Part shown: positions 1-8,553 of the stretch, piece by piece
Layout: each line of letters begins with the position of its first letter
How positions within the stretch are numbered: the stretch's first letter is position 1
Origin: Mixta sp. Marseille-Q2659
GTDB taxonomy: Bacteria > Pseudomonadota > Gammaproteobacteria > Enterobacterales > Enterobacteriaceae
NCBI RefSeq assembly: GCF_940807255.1
Contig: NZ_CALNWY010000005.1
Coordinates: 144,788-208,787 of the forward strand
Length of the DNA: 64,000 nucleotides
Direction of reading: 5' to 3'
Notes under the pieces: model-generated
The model's input: the letters and a program-made list of their open reading frames with translations, nothing else
Databases searched by the model: none
Told to the model about the DNA's origin: nothing
Program-made: the position numbers and the translations under genes

Positions 1-906
1 GATGAGATTGTGATCACCAACGGCGCGATGGAGGCGCTGAGCCTGAGTTTGCAGGCGGTTACCGAACCGGGCGACTGGGTGGTGGTGGAAAACCCTACTT
101 TCTACGGCGCGCTGCAGGCCATTGAACGGCTCAAGCTGAAAGCCGTCGCCATCGCCACCGATCCACAGCACGGCATGGATTTGGACGAGCTGGAACAGGC
201 GCTGAGACGCTGGCCGGTAAAAGCCTGCTGGCTGATGACTAATCAGCAAAATCCGGTGGGCTTTACGCTGAGCCGTGAAAAAAAGAAGGCGCTGGTGAAC
301 ATGCTGGCGGCGCATCAGGTAGCGCTGATTGAGGATGATGTTTACAGCGAACTCTGGTTCGGCGCTGACAAGCCGTTACCGGCAAAAGCCTTCGATCGGC
401 AGGGCAGCGTACTGCACTGCTCATCCTTCTCTAAAAATCTGGTGGCGGGATTTCGTGTCGGCTGGGTAGCGGCAGGGCAACATGCGCTGCGTATTCAGCG
501 CCTGCAGCTGATGAGTACGCTTTCCACCAGCGCGCCGATGCAGCTGGCGCTGGCGAACTATCTCGGCACGCGCAGCTATGACAGCCATTTGCGCAAGCTG
601 CGTCAGGTACTGGAGCAGCGCAAAAACCTCGCCCGCCAGTCGCTGAAACGTCATCTGCCTTACGGCGCAAAAATTAATGATTCGCGCGGCGGCTATTTTC
701 TGTGGATTGAACTGCCGCGCCAGGTGAATGCGACCCAGCTCTATTATCGGGCGCTGGAGCATAATATCAGTATCGCGCCGGGCAGCATGTTTTCATCGGG
801 ACAGCAGTATGAAAACTACTTTCGCTTTAATACTTCCTGGCCGTGGGACGATGCGCAAGAGGCGGCGGTGGCCATTCTGGGCGGGCTGATTGCCGCCATG
901 ATGTAG
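1..906 (+). CDS. MocR-family regulator, C-terminal aminotransferase-like domain (5' truncated by window)
   Basis: The reading frame is open from base 1 (residues DEIVITNGAMEAL) and ends with a stop at 904-906, so only the last ~301 residues are present. They form a fold-type I PLP aminotransferase domain: NQQNPVGFTL, then EDDVYSELWF, then the lysine motif SSFSKNLVAGFRVGW that would carry PLP. Aminotransferase domains with EDDVYSE plus a TFSK/SFSK lysine are typical of MocR/GntR-type regulators such as E. coli YdcR, but the winged-helix DNA-binding N-terminus would lie outside the window, so a free aminotransferase cannot be excluded. The GTG at position 10 is internal, not a start. Its target cannot be inferred because the upstream neighbour is not visible. 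Confidence 0.8.
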   Translation, partial: DEIVITNGAMEALSLSLQAVTEPGDWVVVENPTFYGALQAIERLKLKAVAIATDPQHGMDLDELEQALRRWPVKACWLMTNQQNPVGFTLSREKKKALVNMLAAHQVALIEDDVYSELWFGADKPLPAKAFDRQGSVLHCSSFSKNLVAGFRVGWVAAGQHALRIQRLQLMSTLSTSAPMQLALANYLGTRSYDSHLRKLRQVLEQRKNLARQSLKRHLPYGAKINDSRGGYFLWIELPRQVNATQLYYRALEHNISIAPGSMFSSGQQYENYFRFNTSWPWDDAQEAAVAILGGLIAAMM

Positions 907-927
907 CTGAGGAAAGGAAATCGTATC

Positions 928-951
928 GCCCGACAGGATCTGCCGTCGGGC
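928..951. terminator. Hairpin between convergent genes
   Basis: GCCCGAC at 928-934 pairs with GTCGGGC at 945-951, extended inside by a GG/CC pair. It lies between the convergent MocR gene and ylaC and could terminate both. No long T-run follows on either strand, so it is a weak terminator call. Confidence 0.45.
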
Positions 952-957
952 AATCGC

Positions 958-1440
958 TTAAACGGCTGCGGCAGGTTTGTTGCCCCAGGTCAGATGGTAA
1001 ACATCGTAAAAATCCACTTCACCTTTTAACGACAGCAGCTTCCGAATGCCGGCCTTAACGTGTTCAGGCGTGGAGGGATGATTAAGAATGTCGTTAACCG
1101 CCGTTTCAGAAAGCGTCCGCACGTAATACCACTCGCCGTTATAGCAAACGCGCAAATCCAGCGTATCGATATCTTCAAAACGATATTTAGGATTAATGTC
1201 GAGCAGCATCAAAAAGCTCATCAACAGCACAAACGCGGTTGCGCCCCAAAAAGCAGGCCAGCCCAAATAATCGGTGGTAAAAATCAGCGCAACGCACAGG
1301 CCATAGCAGACGTACATCGTCAGCCACAGGCCGGGATGCGTCTTAAGAAAATTAAAGCTAAAGCGCGGTTTGTTATCGCGTAACTCTTCACGGTTCAGCG
1401 TATCGATTTCGCGCTGCAAGATTTGTTTGATGGCATCCAT
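958..1440 (-). CDS. ylaC: YlaC-family inner-membrane protein
   Basis: A 160-residue protein with two hydrophobic segments (about residues 35-55 and 60-80) between hydrophilic ends. The stretches ELRDNKPRFSF, KTHPGL, YRFEDIDTLDLRVCYNGEWY and KGEVDFYDVY match what I know of E. coli YlaC, a small enterobacterial membrane protein of unknown function. The ATG at 1440 is chosen over an upstream in-frame ATG at 1497 because GAGGT precedes it at good spacing and the alignable family sequence begins there. It stands alone, convergent with the preceding gene and divergent from the cupin gene. No specific role can be given. Confidence 0.85.
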   Translation of the reverse strand: MDAIKQILQREIDTLNREELRDNKPRFSFNFLKTHPGLWLTMYVCYGLCVALIFTTDYLGWPAFWGATAFVLLMSFLMLLDINPKYRFEDIDTLDLRVCYNGEWYYVRTLSETAVNDILNHPSTPEHVKAGIRKLLSLKGEVDFYDVYHLTWGNKPAAAV

Positions 1441-1807
1441 TGTTTTACCTCGGTCATTGAAGCCAACGAGAGCGAAATTAAACCATGAGTACAGCAAGGA
1501 TGACAGAAACAGATTTTAGTAAAAAAACTATAACAGTTGTTCACGAGAAGATAACGAAATGGCGGAGATGTAACATACGGAGTATAGCGCAACCCGGCGA
1601 GGGCAACGCTAACCGGCGCGCCGCTGTGAAGGCACAGAGTAAGGCCAGCCGCCTCCCCACGCCATCGGAAAATTGCGCTTTGCCGCAAAAATTTGGGTTA
1701 AGTGTTGAAAATTAAAGATTTATGTGAGCGAGAAGGCATTCTTACTATTGCAAAGTTGTTAACTTTTGCCACAATCAATCAACATTGCGGCTAACTGGAG
1801 ACGCGGT
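1441..1807. promoter_or_regulatory. Divergent intergenic region, ylaC / cupin gene
   Basis: 367 bases hold the promoters of two divergent genes. The clearest element is AAAGTT-GTT-AACTTT at 1752-1766, with partly symmetrical flanks (GC on the left, TGC on the right), about 40 bases before the preferred cupin start. It looks like an operator. No other gene or repeat was recognised. Confidence 0.4.
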
Positions 1808-2413
1808 ATGTTTCCCTATTCGTGCAGTCTTATGGCTATGATGTCCTTTGCAGCGGGCACGCTGTTTTCAGGAACATCTAACAACCCGCAGCACCTGATG
1901 CTGGCTACGCCTTCTAACGGTATTCCTAACAATCCGCTGCCGCTGATTATCTATCCGCGTGCGGTGCCGGATGAGGTCGAAGATATTGCGGCCTGGTTCG
2001 AACAGCGTTTTGCCGAACATGGCTGGACGCCGCGCTGGCGCTCGCCGGTTTTCCCTTACACACATTACCATTCAAACTGTCACGAACTGCTGGGCGTAGG
2101 CGCAGGCTGGGCGGAGATTTTGTTTGGCGGGGAAAGTGGGCGAATGGTAACGCTGCGGACCGGCGATGCCGTGTTAATTCCGGCTGGCGTAGGACATCAA
2201 CAAATCGCGGCCAGCGAGGATTTCTTTACCGTTGGCGCCTATCCGGCCGGTATGGAACCCGATACGCTGCGTGACGATAAAAACCAGATGGAGAGAGCGA
2301 TAGCGTCGATTAAACGGGTGCCGTTACCGCAGTTCGATCCGTTAACCGGCGGCGAAGGTGCGGTAACTGATTTCTGGCATCCTGTTGTTCAACAGCTTTC
2401 TCATCATAATTAA
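1808..2413 (+). CDS. Cupin-domain protein, YjlB-like
   Basis: About 201 residues from the ATG at 1808. The central part carries a cupin core: motif 1 HYHSNCHELLGVGAGWAEIL (about residues 82-101), where the histidines and glutamate would bind a metal, and motif 2 GDAVLIPAGVGHQQI. YjlB-type cupins are cytoplasmic beta-barrels of unknown substrate. The start is uncertain: ATG 1808 has GGAG seven bases upstream, but the first ~30 residues are hydrophobic and unlike the rest, and a reading from 1766 is also open though it would overlap the palindrome at 1752-1766. The N-terminal hydrophobic stretch could be a cryptic signal or simply untranslated. Confidence 0.75.
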   Translation: MFPYSCSLMAMMSFAAGTLFSGTSNNPQHLMLATPSNGIPNNPLPLIIYPRAVPDEVEDIAAWFEQRFAEHGWTPRWRSPVFPYTHYHSNCHELLGVGAGWAEILFGGESGRMVTLRTGDAVLIPAGVGHQQIAASEDFFTVGAYPAGMEPDTLRDDKNQMERAIASIKRVPLPQFDPLTGGEGAVTDFWHPVVQQLSHHN

Positions 2414-2512
2414 AACAATGGGCGGGGCGGCGTAATCGACTGCCCACTCGGTTAAACGCGTAAATCTGTAACAATTATACCTGCTTAACAAAATGGTGAG
2501 CTGGCAAATAGA

Positions 2513-3133
2513 TTAGATTAGGTAATTTCTTTTAGCGACTTCGTTGATATCAACCACGCTTTTAATTCCCAGTTTACGTAATATTTTAATTTTATAGGTG
2601 CTGATGGTTTTATTACTGAGAGAGAGCTGAACGGCGATTTCTTTATTTGAATAACCGGCGGCGAGCTTCCTGAGAACCATTAGCTCGCGCGGCGAGAGGG
2701 ACATCAGTTTTTCACTTTCCGGGTGTACGTTTTTGCTTTCTAAATTATGGGTGTTGGGATAGAACTTAATCCCTTTATCGATACTGTTAATCGCCTGCAG
2801 CAGCTGTGAAATATCATGACTCTTATACAGATAGCCGTCAACGCCCAACAGCAGGCAGCGCTGCATATGAAATTCGCTTTCGGAGGCAGTCAGGACAATA
2901 ATTTTCTGCTGGGCGTTAATACGTTTCAGGCTTTCAATCACCTGCATACCGTCTCTGCCGGGAATATTAAGATCCATAATAACCACATCGGGGCGGTGCA
3001 GGCCGACATCGGCGATTACCGACACGCCATCTTCCGCAATGCCGGCAATCGTATAGCCGTTAGCGCGTAAGTAGGCTTTGATGCCGGAACAGATAAAGGG
3101 ATGGTCATCAACAATAAATACGGTATTAATCAT
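2513..3133 (-). CDS. Orphan LuxR/NarL-type response regulator
   Basis: A 206-residue two-domain response regulator. The receiver domain (1-120) has the acidic pair D9/D10 in FIVDDHP, the phosphoacceptor D54 in VIMDLNIPGRDG, T82 in LTASES and K104 in YLYKS, all intact. A LuxR-type HTH follows at about 143-205 (LSPRELMVLRKLAAGYSNKE, then NKTISTYKIKILRKLGI). It is closest in style to EvgA/BvgA/FimZ regulators, which often control fimbriae or stress genes. No sensor kinase lies next to it, so the partner is elsewhere or phosphorylation comes from a small donor. Upstream lies an 846-base AT-rich gap that may hold its own promoter and targets. Confidence 0.88.
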   Translation of the reverse strand: MINTVFIVDDHPFICSGIKAYLRANGYTIAGIAEDGVSVIADVGLHRPDVVIMDLNIPGRDGMQVIESLKRINAQQKIIVLTASESEFHMQRCLLLGVDGYLYKSHDISQLLQAINSIDKGIKFYPNTHNLESKNVHPESEKLMSLSPRELMVLRKLAAGYSNKEIAVQLSLSNKTISTYKIKILRKLGIKSVVDINEVAKRNYLI

Positions 3134-3979
3134 ATTAAATCCTGAATAAAATTTACAGTTGAAATATTTATTAAAAGCTTGTTTTACTTTAGTGTGCGAA
3201 GCATTTTATCTGCTCACCAAATAAATCAATGTAAGAATTGTCTCTAATTCCGCAGTAATGCTTATGCGCTTATAGCATATATTTACTTATGCATTACAAA
3301 TGCGATCTCCCTCCAATATTTTTCTGATAAGCTTTTTTACATTGTGTTTTAATAAAATCCTGCCAGATCAAAATGGGGCAGTCCTGCTATTTTCGCCTTT
3401 TCGTCAATTTTTAATCAAACCTGATAAATGGGAAAGGAGGAAGGATGTTAAAAGGGATATTTAACAAAAAATGGAGTTTATTTAGCGAAATAGAAAGAGT
3501 TTAAATAAATAACAGCCTTATTCTTTGCAAGAAATGAATTTAAAAATAATAAAGTAAGAGACAATAAATTTTAGATGAGTCAGTAAAAAAATTAATCAAT
3601 GTTCTCGCCGCGTGCGCTTTCGCAGAACGCCTGAACTAAAGGAGAGGGAAGCAGAAAAATAGACGGCTGCTTGTGCCTTTTTTGTGAGCCAGTCGCCGTT
3701 AAGCGTAACGATTACATCAGCCTGCGCGGGCAGGCAATAACCGGCATCAGGCGCGTTCTTATGAAAATAAATCTTTATTTATTAGCAAAATAGACGAAAA
3801 ACCCGACTTTATAAAGGGTTAAATTAGACATACCTCTTTCAGGCTACACCACTCCCTGCGGAATTCCATTACTCTTAGGCTAACGTTTTAACGCCCGCCT
3901 TAATTGATGCTCACACGTATCAGGCAGAAACTTTCCCTGTCGATTTTAGTTAAGTCACTAACGAGTCAGGAGGTTAGCT
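3134..3979. other. Long AT-rich intergenic region upstream of the mdc operon
   Basis: 846 bases without a conventional gene, between the divergent response regulator and mdcA. The left two thirds (to ~3600) are strongly AT-rich, unlike the GC-rich flanks, which suggests regulatory DNA silenced by H-NS-type proteins or a decayed insert. One short ORF with a strong ribosome-binding site lies at 3445-3504 (listed separately). The last ~140 bases (about 3840-3979) should hold the malonate-inducible mdc promoter and MdcR site; I could not fix the boxes. mdcA has AGGAGG (3969-3974) just before its ATG. Confidence 0.5.
3445..3504 (+). CDS. Candidate 19-residue micropeptide
   Basis: ATG at 3445 is preceded by AAGGAGG (3434-3440), nearly a perfect anti-Shine-Dalgarno match, inside the AT-rich gap. 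The peptide reads MLKGIFNKKWSLFSEIERV, then TAA: a mixed basic and hydrophobic helix. The gap of four bases between AGGAGG and ATG is slightly short. It could be a small toxic or membrane-active peptide, a leader peptide, or chance; nothing homologous is known to me. Confidence 0.25.
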   Translation: MLKGIFNKKWSLFSEIERV

Positions 3980-5635
3980 ATGTTGCCTGAAGCAGCGTCA
4001 GGTCGCGTCTGGGATACGCGTCGCACTGAAAAACAGCGACGCATCGCATCACTCGCGATCCCAGGTAAAGTTCTGCCCACCCATGATTTACCCGCCGTTC
4101 TGGAAAAACTGATCGCCCCCGGCGACCGCGTGGTTCTGGAAGGGAATAACCAAAAACAGGCCGATTTCTTATCGCGTATGCTGGCCGAAGTGAACCCGCA
4201 AAAAGTTCACGATCTGCATATGATCATGCCAAGCGTCAGCCGCAGCGAGCATCTGGATATTTTTGAAAAGGGCATCGCCCGCAAGCTCGACTTCTCTTTC
4301 TCCGGCACGCAAAGCCTGCGTATTTCGCAACTGCTGGAAGATGGTCAGTTAGAAATCGGCGCCATTCATACTTACATCGAACTCTATGCCCGTCTCTATG
4401 TGGATCTGGTGCCGAATGTGGCGCTGGTCGCGGGCTTTAAGGCTGACCGCCAGGGTAACCTTTACACTGGCCCCAGCACTGAAGATACGCCTGCGCTGAT
4501 CGAGGCCGCCGCCTTCCGCAACGGCATCGTAATCGCCCAGGTGAATGAGCTGGTCGATGATGTCAGCGATCTGCCGCGCGTCGATATTCCCGGCTCATGG
4601 ATTGACTATGTCGTGGTCGCCGACCAGCCGTTCTTTATTGAGCCGCTGTTCACCCGCGATCCGCGTCTGATTAAACAGGAACATGTCCTGATGGCGATGA
4701 TGGCCATCAAAGGGATCTATGCCGAACACCAGGTGCAGTCACTGAATCACGGCATCGGCTTTAACACCGCCGCTATTGAACTGCTGCTGCCGACCTACGG
4801 CGAGAAGCTGGGGCTGAAAGGCAAAATCTGTAAGCACTGGACGCTGAACCCGCATCCTACGCTGATTCCGGCCATTGAAAGCGGCTGGGTGGAAAGCATT
4901 CACAGCTTTGGTAGCGAACTGGGGATGGAAAACTACATCGCCGCGCGCCCGGACATCTTCTTTACCGGATCGGATGGCTCGATGCGCTCCAACCGCGCCT
5001 TCTGTCAGCTGGCAGGCCAGTACGCGGTCGATATGTTTATCGGCTCGACGCTGCAGGTTGACGGTTACGCCAACTCCTCCACCGTCACCCGTGGCCGTCT
5101 CTCCGGCTTCGGCGGCGCGCCGAATATGGGTCACGATCCGCATGGCCGTCGTCACGCCACGCCTGCCTGGCTGGCAATGATCGACAAGCCCGATCCGATG
5201 GTGCGTGGCCGAAAACTGGTGGTGCAGATGGTAGAAACCTTCCAGGCGGGCGGCAAGCCGACCTTTGTGGAAAAACTGGATGCCGTTGACGTGGCGAAAG
5301 CCTCAGGCATGCCGCTGGCACCGGTCATGATCTATGGCGATGACGTCACCCACGTGTTGACCGAAGAGGGTATTGCTTACCTCTATCGCGCTGAATCGAT
5401 GGAAGAGCGTCGTGCAATGGTTGCGGCGGTTGCCGGTATTACCGACATCGGCCTCGGCGTCGATGCCCAGCGCGTAGCGAAACTGCGTCAGGAAGGCAAA
5501 GTCGCCTGGCCGGAAGATCTCGGCATTCGCCGCAGCGAAGCCAGCCGTTCATTACTGGCCGCAGGCAGCGTGGCGGATCTGGTGGAATGGTCCGGCGGCC
5601 TCTACAACCCACCGGCTAAATTCCGGAGCTGGTAA
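3980..5635 (+). CDS. mdcA: Malonate decarboxylase alpha subunit (acyl-carrier-protein transferase)
   Basis: 551 residues, the usual family length. MdcA exchanges acetyl for malonyl on the phosphoribosyl-dephospho-CoA arm of the carrier protein MdcC, so that malonyl-S-ACP can be decarboxylated and acetyl-S-ACP regenerated. The protein starts RVWDTRRTEKQRRI and carries the CoA-transferase-like features GDRVVLEGNNQKQADFLSRM and, near the C-terminus, GLYNPPAKFRSW. It opens the operon mdcABCDEFGH, with AGGAGG before the ATG, and its TAA overlaps the mdcB start. It is cytoplasmic. Expression is expected to be malonate-induced through MdcR encoded at the far end of the cluster. Confidence 0.95.
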   Translation: MLPEAASGRVWDTRRTEKQRRIASLAIPGKVLPTHDLPAVLEKLIAPGDRVVLEGNNQKQADFLSRMLAEVNPQKVHDLHMIMPSVSRSEHLDIFEKGIARKLDFSFSGTQSLRISQLLEDGQLEIGAIHTYIELYARLYVDLVPNVALVAGFKADRQGNLYTGPSTEDTPALIEAAAFRNGIVIAQVNELVDDVSDLPRVDIPGSWIDYVVVADQPFFIEPLFTRDPRLIKQEHVLMAMMAIKGIYAEHQVQSLNHGIGFNTAAIELLLPTYGEKLGLKGKICKHWTLNPHPTLIPAIESGWVESIHSFGSELGMENYIAARPDIFFTGSDGSMRSNRAFCQLAGQYAVDMFIGSTLQVDGYANSSTVTRGRLSGFGGAPNMGHDPHGRRHATPAWLAMIDKPDPMVRGRKLVVQMVETFQAGGKPTFVEKLDAVDVAKASGMPLAPVMIYGDDVTHVLTEEGIAYLYRAESMEERRAMVAAVAGITDIGLGVDAQRVAKLRQEGKVAWPEDLGIRRSEASRSLLAAGSVADLVEWSGGLYNPPAKFRSW

Positions 5636-6495
5636 TGATGATCCAACCGCAACGTTCACCGCAGCAGGCCGAAACGCTGGCCTTACGGCTGGCGGAACGT
5701 GCCACCGCAGCGCTGATCGACGAAGCGCGCTTAACGCCGAAACCCGGTCTGGTCGACGGACGCGGCAGCGGGGCGCATCAGGATTTAACCCTGGCGTTGA
5801 TGGAGCGATCCGCTTACAGCCTGCAGCCCACTTTCTACGCGCTGGCCTTGCACAGCTGGCTGCGCCCGGCGGATATCGCCCTGCGTCAGCAGGTTGGCGA
5901 GCTGGGGCGCACTGGCGAAGCGCAGATGATGGCCGCCACGCAGGGCGTTAATACCCACCGTGGCGCCATCTGGGCGCTGGGATTGCTGGTCAGCGGCGTT
6001 GCGATGTTGGGCGGCCGCGCGACGGCGCAGGCCATTTGTCACAGCGCCGCTGCGCTGGCGAATTTGCCGGACGATCGGGCGCCGCGCAGCTTCAGCAAAG
6101 GGCTACGTGCTACGCAGCGTTATCGGGTTCCCGGCGCGCGCGAAGAGGCGCAGCAGGCGTTCCCGCATATTGCCCGGCTGGCCTTGCCGCAGCTGCATCG
6201 CAGCCGCGCCGCAGGCGCGACCGAAGCAGAAGCGCGTATTGATGCGCTGATGGCGATTATGACCTCGCTGAGCGATACCTGCGTGCTGTCGCGCGCCGGA
6301 CTGCCCGGCCTGCAGGCGATGCAGCAGGGGGCGTTGCAGGTGCTGACGGCTGGCGGCTGCGGTACGCCGGAAGGTCGTCAGGCGCTGGCCCGTCTTGATG
6401 CCGACATGCTGCAAATGAACGCTTCGCCGGGCGGCGCAGCGGATCTGCTGGCGGCCACGCTGTTTCTCGATGGTATTTGCTTACCTACAGATTGA
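5635..6495 (+). CDS. mdcB: Triphosphoribosyl-dephospho-CoA synthase
   Basis: 286 residues, CitG/MdcB family. It makes 2'-(5''-triphosphoribosyl)-3'-dephospho-CoA from ATP and dephospho-CoA, the precursor of the MdcC prosthetic group. Family motifs are visible: TPKPGLVDGRGSGAHQDL near the N-terminus and TQGVNTHRGAIWALGLL in the middle. Two ATGs in tandem (5635 and 5638) follow the mdcA stop as TAATGATG; the first overlaps the stop by one base, so translation is likely coupled. The next gene begins seven bases after its TGA. Confidence 0.93.
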   Translation: MMIQPQRSPQQAETLALRLAERATAALIDEARLTPKPGLVDGRGSGAHQDLTLALMERSAYSLQPTFYALALHSWLRPADIALRQQVGELGRTGEAQMMAATQGVNTHRGAIWALGLLVSGVAMLGGRATAQAICHSAAALANLPDDRAPRSFSKGLRATQRYRVPGAREEAQQAFPHIARLALPQLHRSRAAGATEAEARIDALMAIMTSLSDTCVLSRAGLPGLQAMQQGALQVLTAGGCGTPEGRQALARLDADMLQMNASPGGAADLLAATLFLDGICLPTD

Positions 6496-6502
6496 GGATG
6501 TT

Positions 6503-6802
6503 ATGGAAAAAATCACACTTTCTTACCCCGCCACGCGCAACCTGTATGGACAGGCGCTGGCTGGTGTTGTGGGCTCCGGCGATATGGAAGCCCTGTTTGT
6601 CGCCGATCAGGGCGAACGCCTTGAAGTCGACATCACTACTTCGGTAGTCAATTTCGAAGCGCGCTGGCGCGCCTTGTTCGATCGTCTCAGTACGCTTACT
6701 GGCTTACCGGCCGGCAAACTGACCATTCATGATTTCGGCGCAACGCCGGGCGTAGCGCGTATCCGTATTGAACAGGTTTTTGAGGAGGCGGCTGATGCGT
6801 AA
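6503..6802 (+). CDS. mdcC: Malonate decarboxylase acyl carrier protein (delta subunit)
   Basis: 99 residues, the small carrier subunit. The prosthetic-group attachment serine is S25 in GVVGSGDMEAL, the position expected for this family. The ATG at 6503 is chosen because GAGGA precedes it and because the family N-terminus MEKITLSYPATRNLYG starts there; an upstream in-frame start at 6470 would overlap mdcB. Its stop overlaps the mdcD start by eight bases. MdcC shuttles the acetyl/malonyl thioester between MdcA, MdcD-MdcE and the priming enzymes MdcG and MdcH. Confidence 0.93.
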   Translation: MEKITLSYPATRNLYGQALAGVVGSGDMEALFVADQGERLEVDITTSVVNFEARWRALFDRLSTLTGLPAGKLTIHDFGATPGVARIRIEQVFEEAADA

Positions 6803-7628
6803 CGACAGCAGTTTTATTGAGCTGCGGGCGCGTGAGCGTGCGCATTTGCTTCTGGACGAAGGTTCATACCGTGAGCTGCTCGATCCCTTTGACGGCATCA
6901 TGTCGCCATGGCTGCCGATGCAGGGCATCGTGCCGCAGGCCGATGACGGCATGGTAGTGGCGAAGGGCACCATCAACGGCAAGCCGACGGTGGTGATTGC
7001 TATCGAAGGCACCTTCCAGGGCGGCAGCATGGGCGAGGTGTCCGGCGCGAAAATGGCGGCGGCGCTGGAGCTGGCGGCGGAAGATCATCGTAAAGGTATT
7101 CCGACGCAGGCGGTTCTCTGCCTGGAAACCGGCGGCGTGCGTCTGCAGGAAGCCAACCTCGGCCTGGCGGCGATTGCCGATATTCACGCGGCGATTGTCG
7201 ATCTGCGTCGTTACACCCCGGTGGTTGGCGTTGTCGCCGGCACCGTCGGCTGCTTCGGCGGGATGTCAATTGCCGCTGGCCTGTGCAGCGCGCTGATCGT
7301 CACCCGCGAAGCGCGCCTGGGACTGAACGGCCCGCAGGTTATCGAACAGGAAGCGGGTATTGAAGAGTATGACTCGCGCGATCGTCCCTTTATCTGGCGT
7401 ATGACCGGCGGTGAAGCGCGCTATCGCAGCGGGCTGGCCGACGTGCTGGTCAACGATGGCGTTCATGCGGTGAAAGAGGCGGTAAACAACGCCCTGGCAC
7501 GCGGCGTTCCGGCGCAGCACCGCACCGATAAGTATGACGATATGCTGGCGCGTCTGAACAAGGTTGATACCAGCCAGCAGCCGGAAAGCGAACAAATTCA
7601 ACAATTCTTTGCGGAGGATTCGCTATGA
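6795..7628 (+). CDS. mdcD: Malonate decarboxylase beta subunit
   Basis: 277 residues of the carboxyltransferase (crotonase-like) fold. With MdcE it decarboxylates malonyl-S-ACP to acetyl-S-ACP and CO2 without biotin. Visible glycine-rich oxyanion-hole segments are EGTFQGGSMGEVSGAKMAAA and VAGTVGCFGGMSIAAGL. The start at 6795 has GAGGAG eight bases upstream; a longer reading from 6768 would add nine arginine-rich residues unlike the family. It overlaps mdcC by eight bases and mdcE by four (ATGA), consistent with coupled translation and equal subunit output. Confidence 0.94.
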   Translation: MRNDSSFIELRARERAHLLLDEGSYRELLDPFDGIMSPWLPMQGIVPQADDGMVVAKGTINGKPTVVIAIEGTFQGGSMGEVSGAKMAAALELAAEDHRKGIPTQAVLCLETGGVRLQEANLGLAAIADIHAAIVDLRRYTPVVGVVAGTVGCFGGMSIAAGLCSALIVTREARLGLNGPQVIEQEAGIEEYDSRDRPFIWRMTGGEARYRSGLADVLVNDGVHAVKEAVNNALARGVPAQHRTDKYDDMLARLNKVDTSQQPESEQIQQFFAEDSL

Positions 7629-8425
7629 AAACCAACAGTCGCGGTGAGACCTGGCTGGCGCTTCTGAGCCAGAACGCGCCACGCTTAGGCGGTTTGTGCC
7701 CGTCGGTACAGGTGGCGGACGCCGATCTGGACGGAGAAAACGTCCGTTATATCGCCGTCGTCCCTGATGAAAATAACCATTTCCCACGCGCACGCGGCGG
7801 CGAAGTCGGTCTGCTGGAAGGCTGGACGCTGGCGAAGGTGGTACAGGAAACCATCGCCGCCGATGAACAGTCGGAGCGCAAACGTCCTATCGTGGCGGTA
7901 ATTGACGTGCCGAGCCAGGCCTATGGCCGTCGAGAAGAAGCCTTCGGCATTCATCAGGCGCTGGCGGCTTCCGCCGCGGCCTGGGCGCAGGCGCGGCTGG
8001 CTGGCCATCCGGTTATCGGCCTGATTGTCGGCAAAGCGATGTCCGGTGCCTTTCTGGCGCATGGCTATCAGGCTAATCGTCTTATCGCCTTCAACGATCC
8101 CGGCGTGATGGTGCATGCGATGGGCCAGGCGTCAGCGGCGCGCATTACGCTGCGCAGCGTCGAGGCGTTGATTGAACTGGCGTCTACGGTACCGCCGATG
8201 GCCTATGACGTGAAAAGTTTCAATACGCTGGGCCTACTGGATGAACTGCTGAATATTGCCAAACCCGATGCACCGGGCGAACAGGAAAAGCAGCAGGTTA
8301 CCGAGGCGCTGATCCGGGCCATTCAGGATGCGCGCGCGGGCGACCGTACATTGCAGCATCGCCTGCGTGGTGAAAACCGCCACAGCTCGGCGCTGGTGCG
8401 TGAACGCATGCGCGCCGACTGGTAA
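7625..8425 (+). CDS. mdcE: Malonate decarboxylase gamma subunit
   Basis: 266 residues, second half of the decarboxylase heterodimer. The conserved stretch VIDVPSQAYGRREEAFGIHQ and the glycine/serine segment LIVGKAMSGAFLAHGYQ identify it. It begins with an ATGA overlap of the mdcD stop, with GGAGG upstream. The family usually reaches 230-300 residues, so this one is full length. After it comes a 128-base gap with a hairpin before the transporter gene. Confidence 0.93.
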   Translation: MKTNSRGETWLALLSQNAPRLGGLCPSVQVADADLDGENVRYIAVVPDENNHFPRARGGEVGLLEGWTLAKVVQETIAADEQSERKRPIVAVIDVPSQAYGRREEAFGIHQALAASAAAWAQARLAGHPVIGLIVGKAMSGAFLAHGYQANRLIAFNDPGVMVHAMGQASAARITLRSVEALIELASTVPPMAYDVKSFNTLGLLDELLNIAKPDAPGEQEKQQVTEALIRAIQDARAGDRTLQHRLRGENRHSSALVRERMRADW

Positions 8426-8458
8426 TCCATGTTAAGACAAACCTGCCAGGACGATAGT

Positions 8459-8479
8459 GATGGGCACCTGCTGCCCATC
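8459..8479. other. Intra-operon hairpin between mdcE and mdcF
   Basis: GATGGGCA (8459-8466), loop CCTGC, TGCCCATC (8472-8479): a perfect 8-bp stem 33 bases after the mdcE stop. There is no T-run after it, so it is more likely a transcript-stabilising or attenuating hairpin separating enzyme subunits from the transporter than a full terminator. Confidence 0.5.
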
Positions 8480-8553
8480 CATAAAAATAGCCTGTAAAAA
8501 TAATAAATCATCGCACCTGTGCTAATTACAACCCATTGTTATACAGGTGGTTT

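Noticed and set aside
3300..3980. CRISPR or tandem array in the AT-rich gap
   Set aside because: No regularly spaced repeat was seen; the AT-rich words are irregular.
4739..5155. Minus-strand ORF inside mdcA
   Set aside because: Arginine- and alanine-rich shadow of a well-supported gene in the other strand; no family-like sequence.
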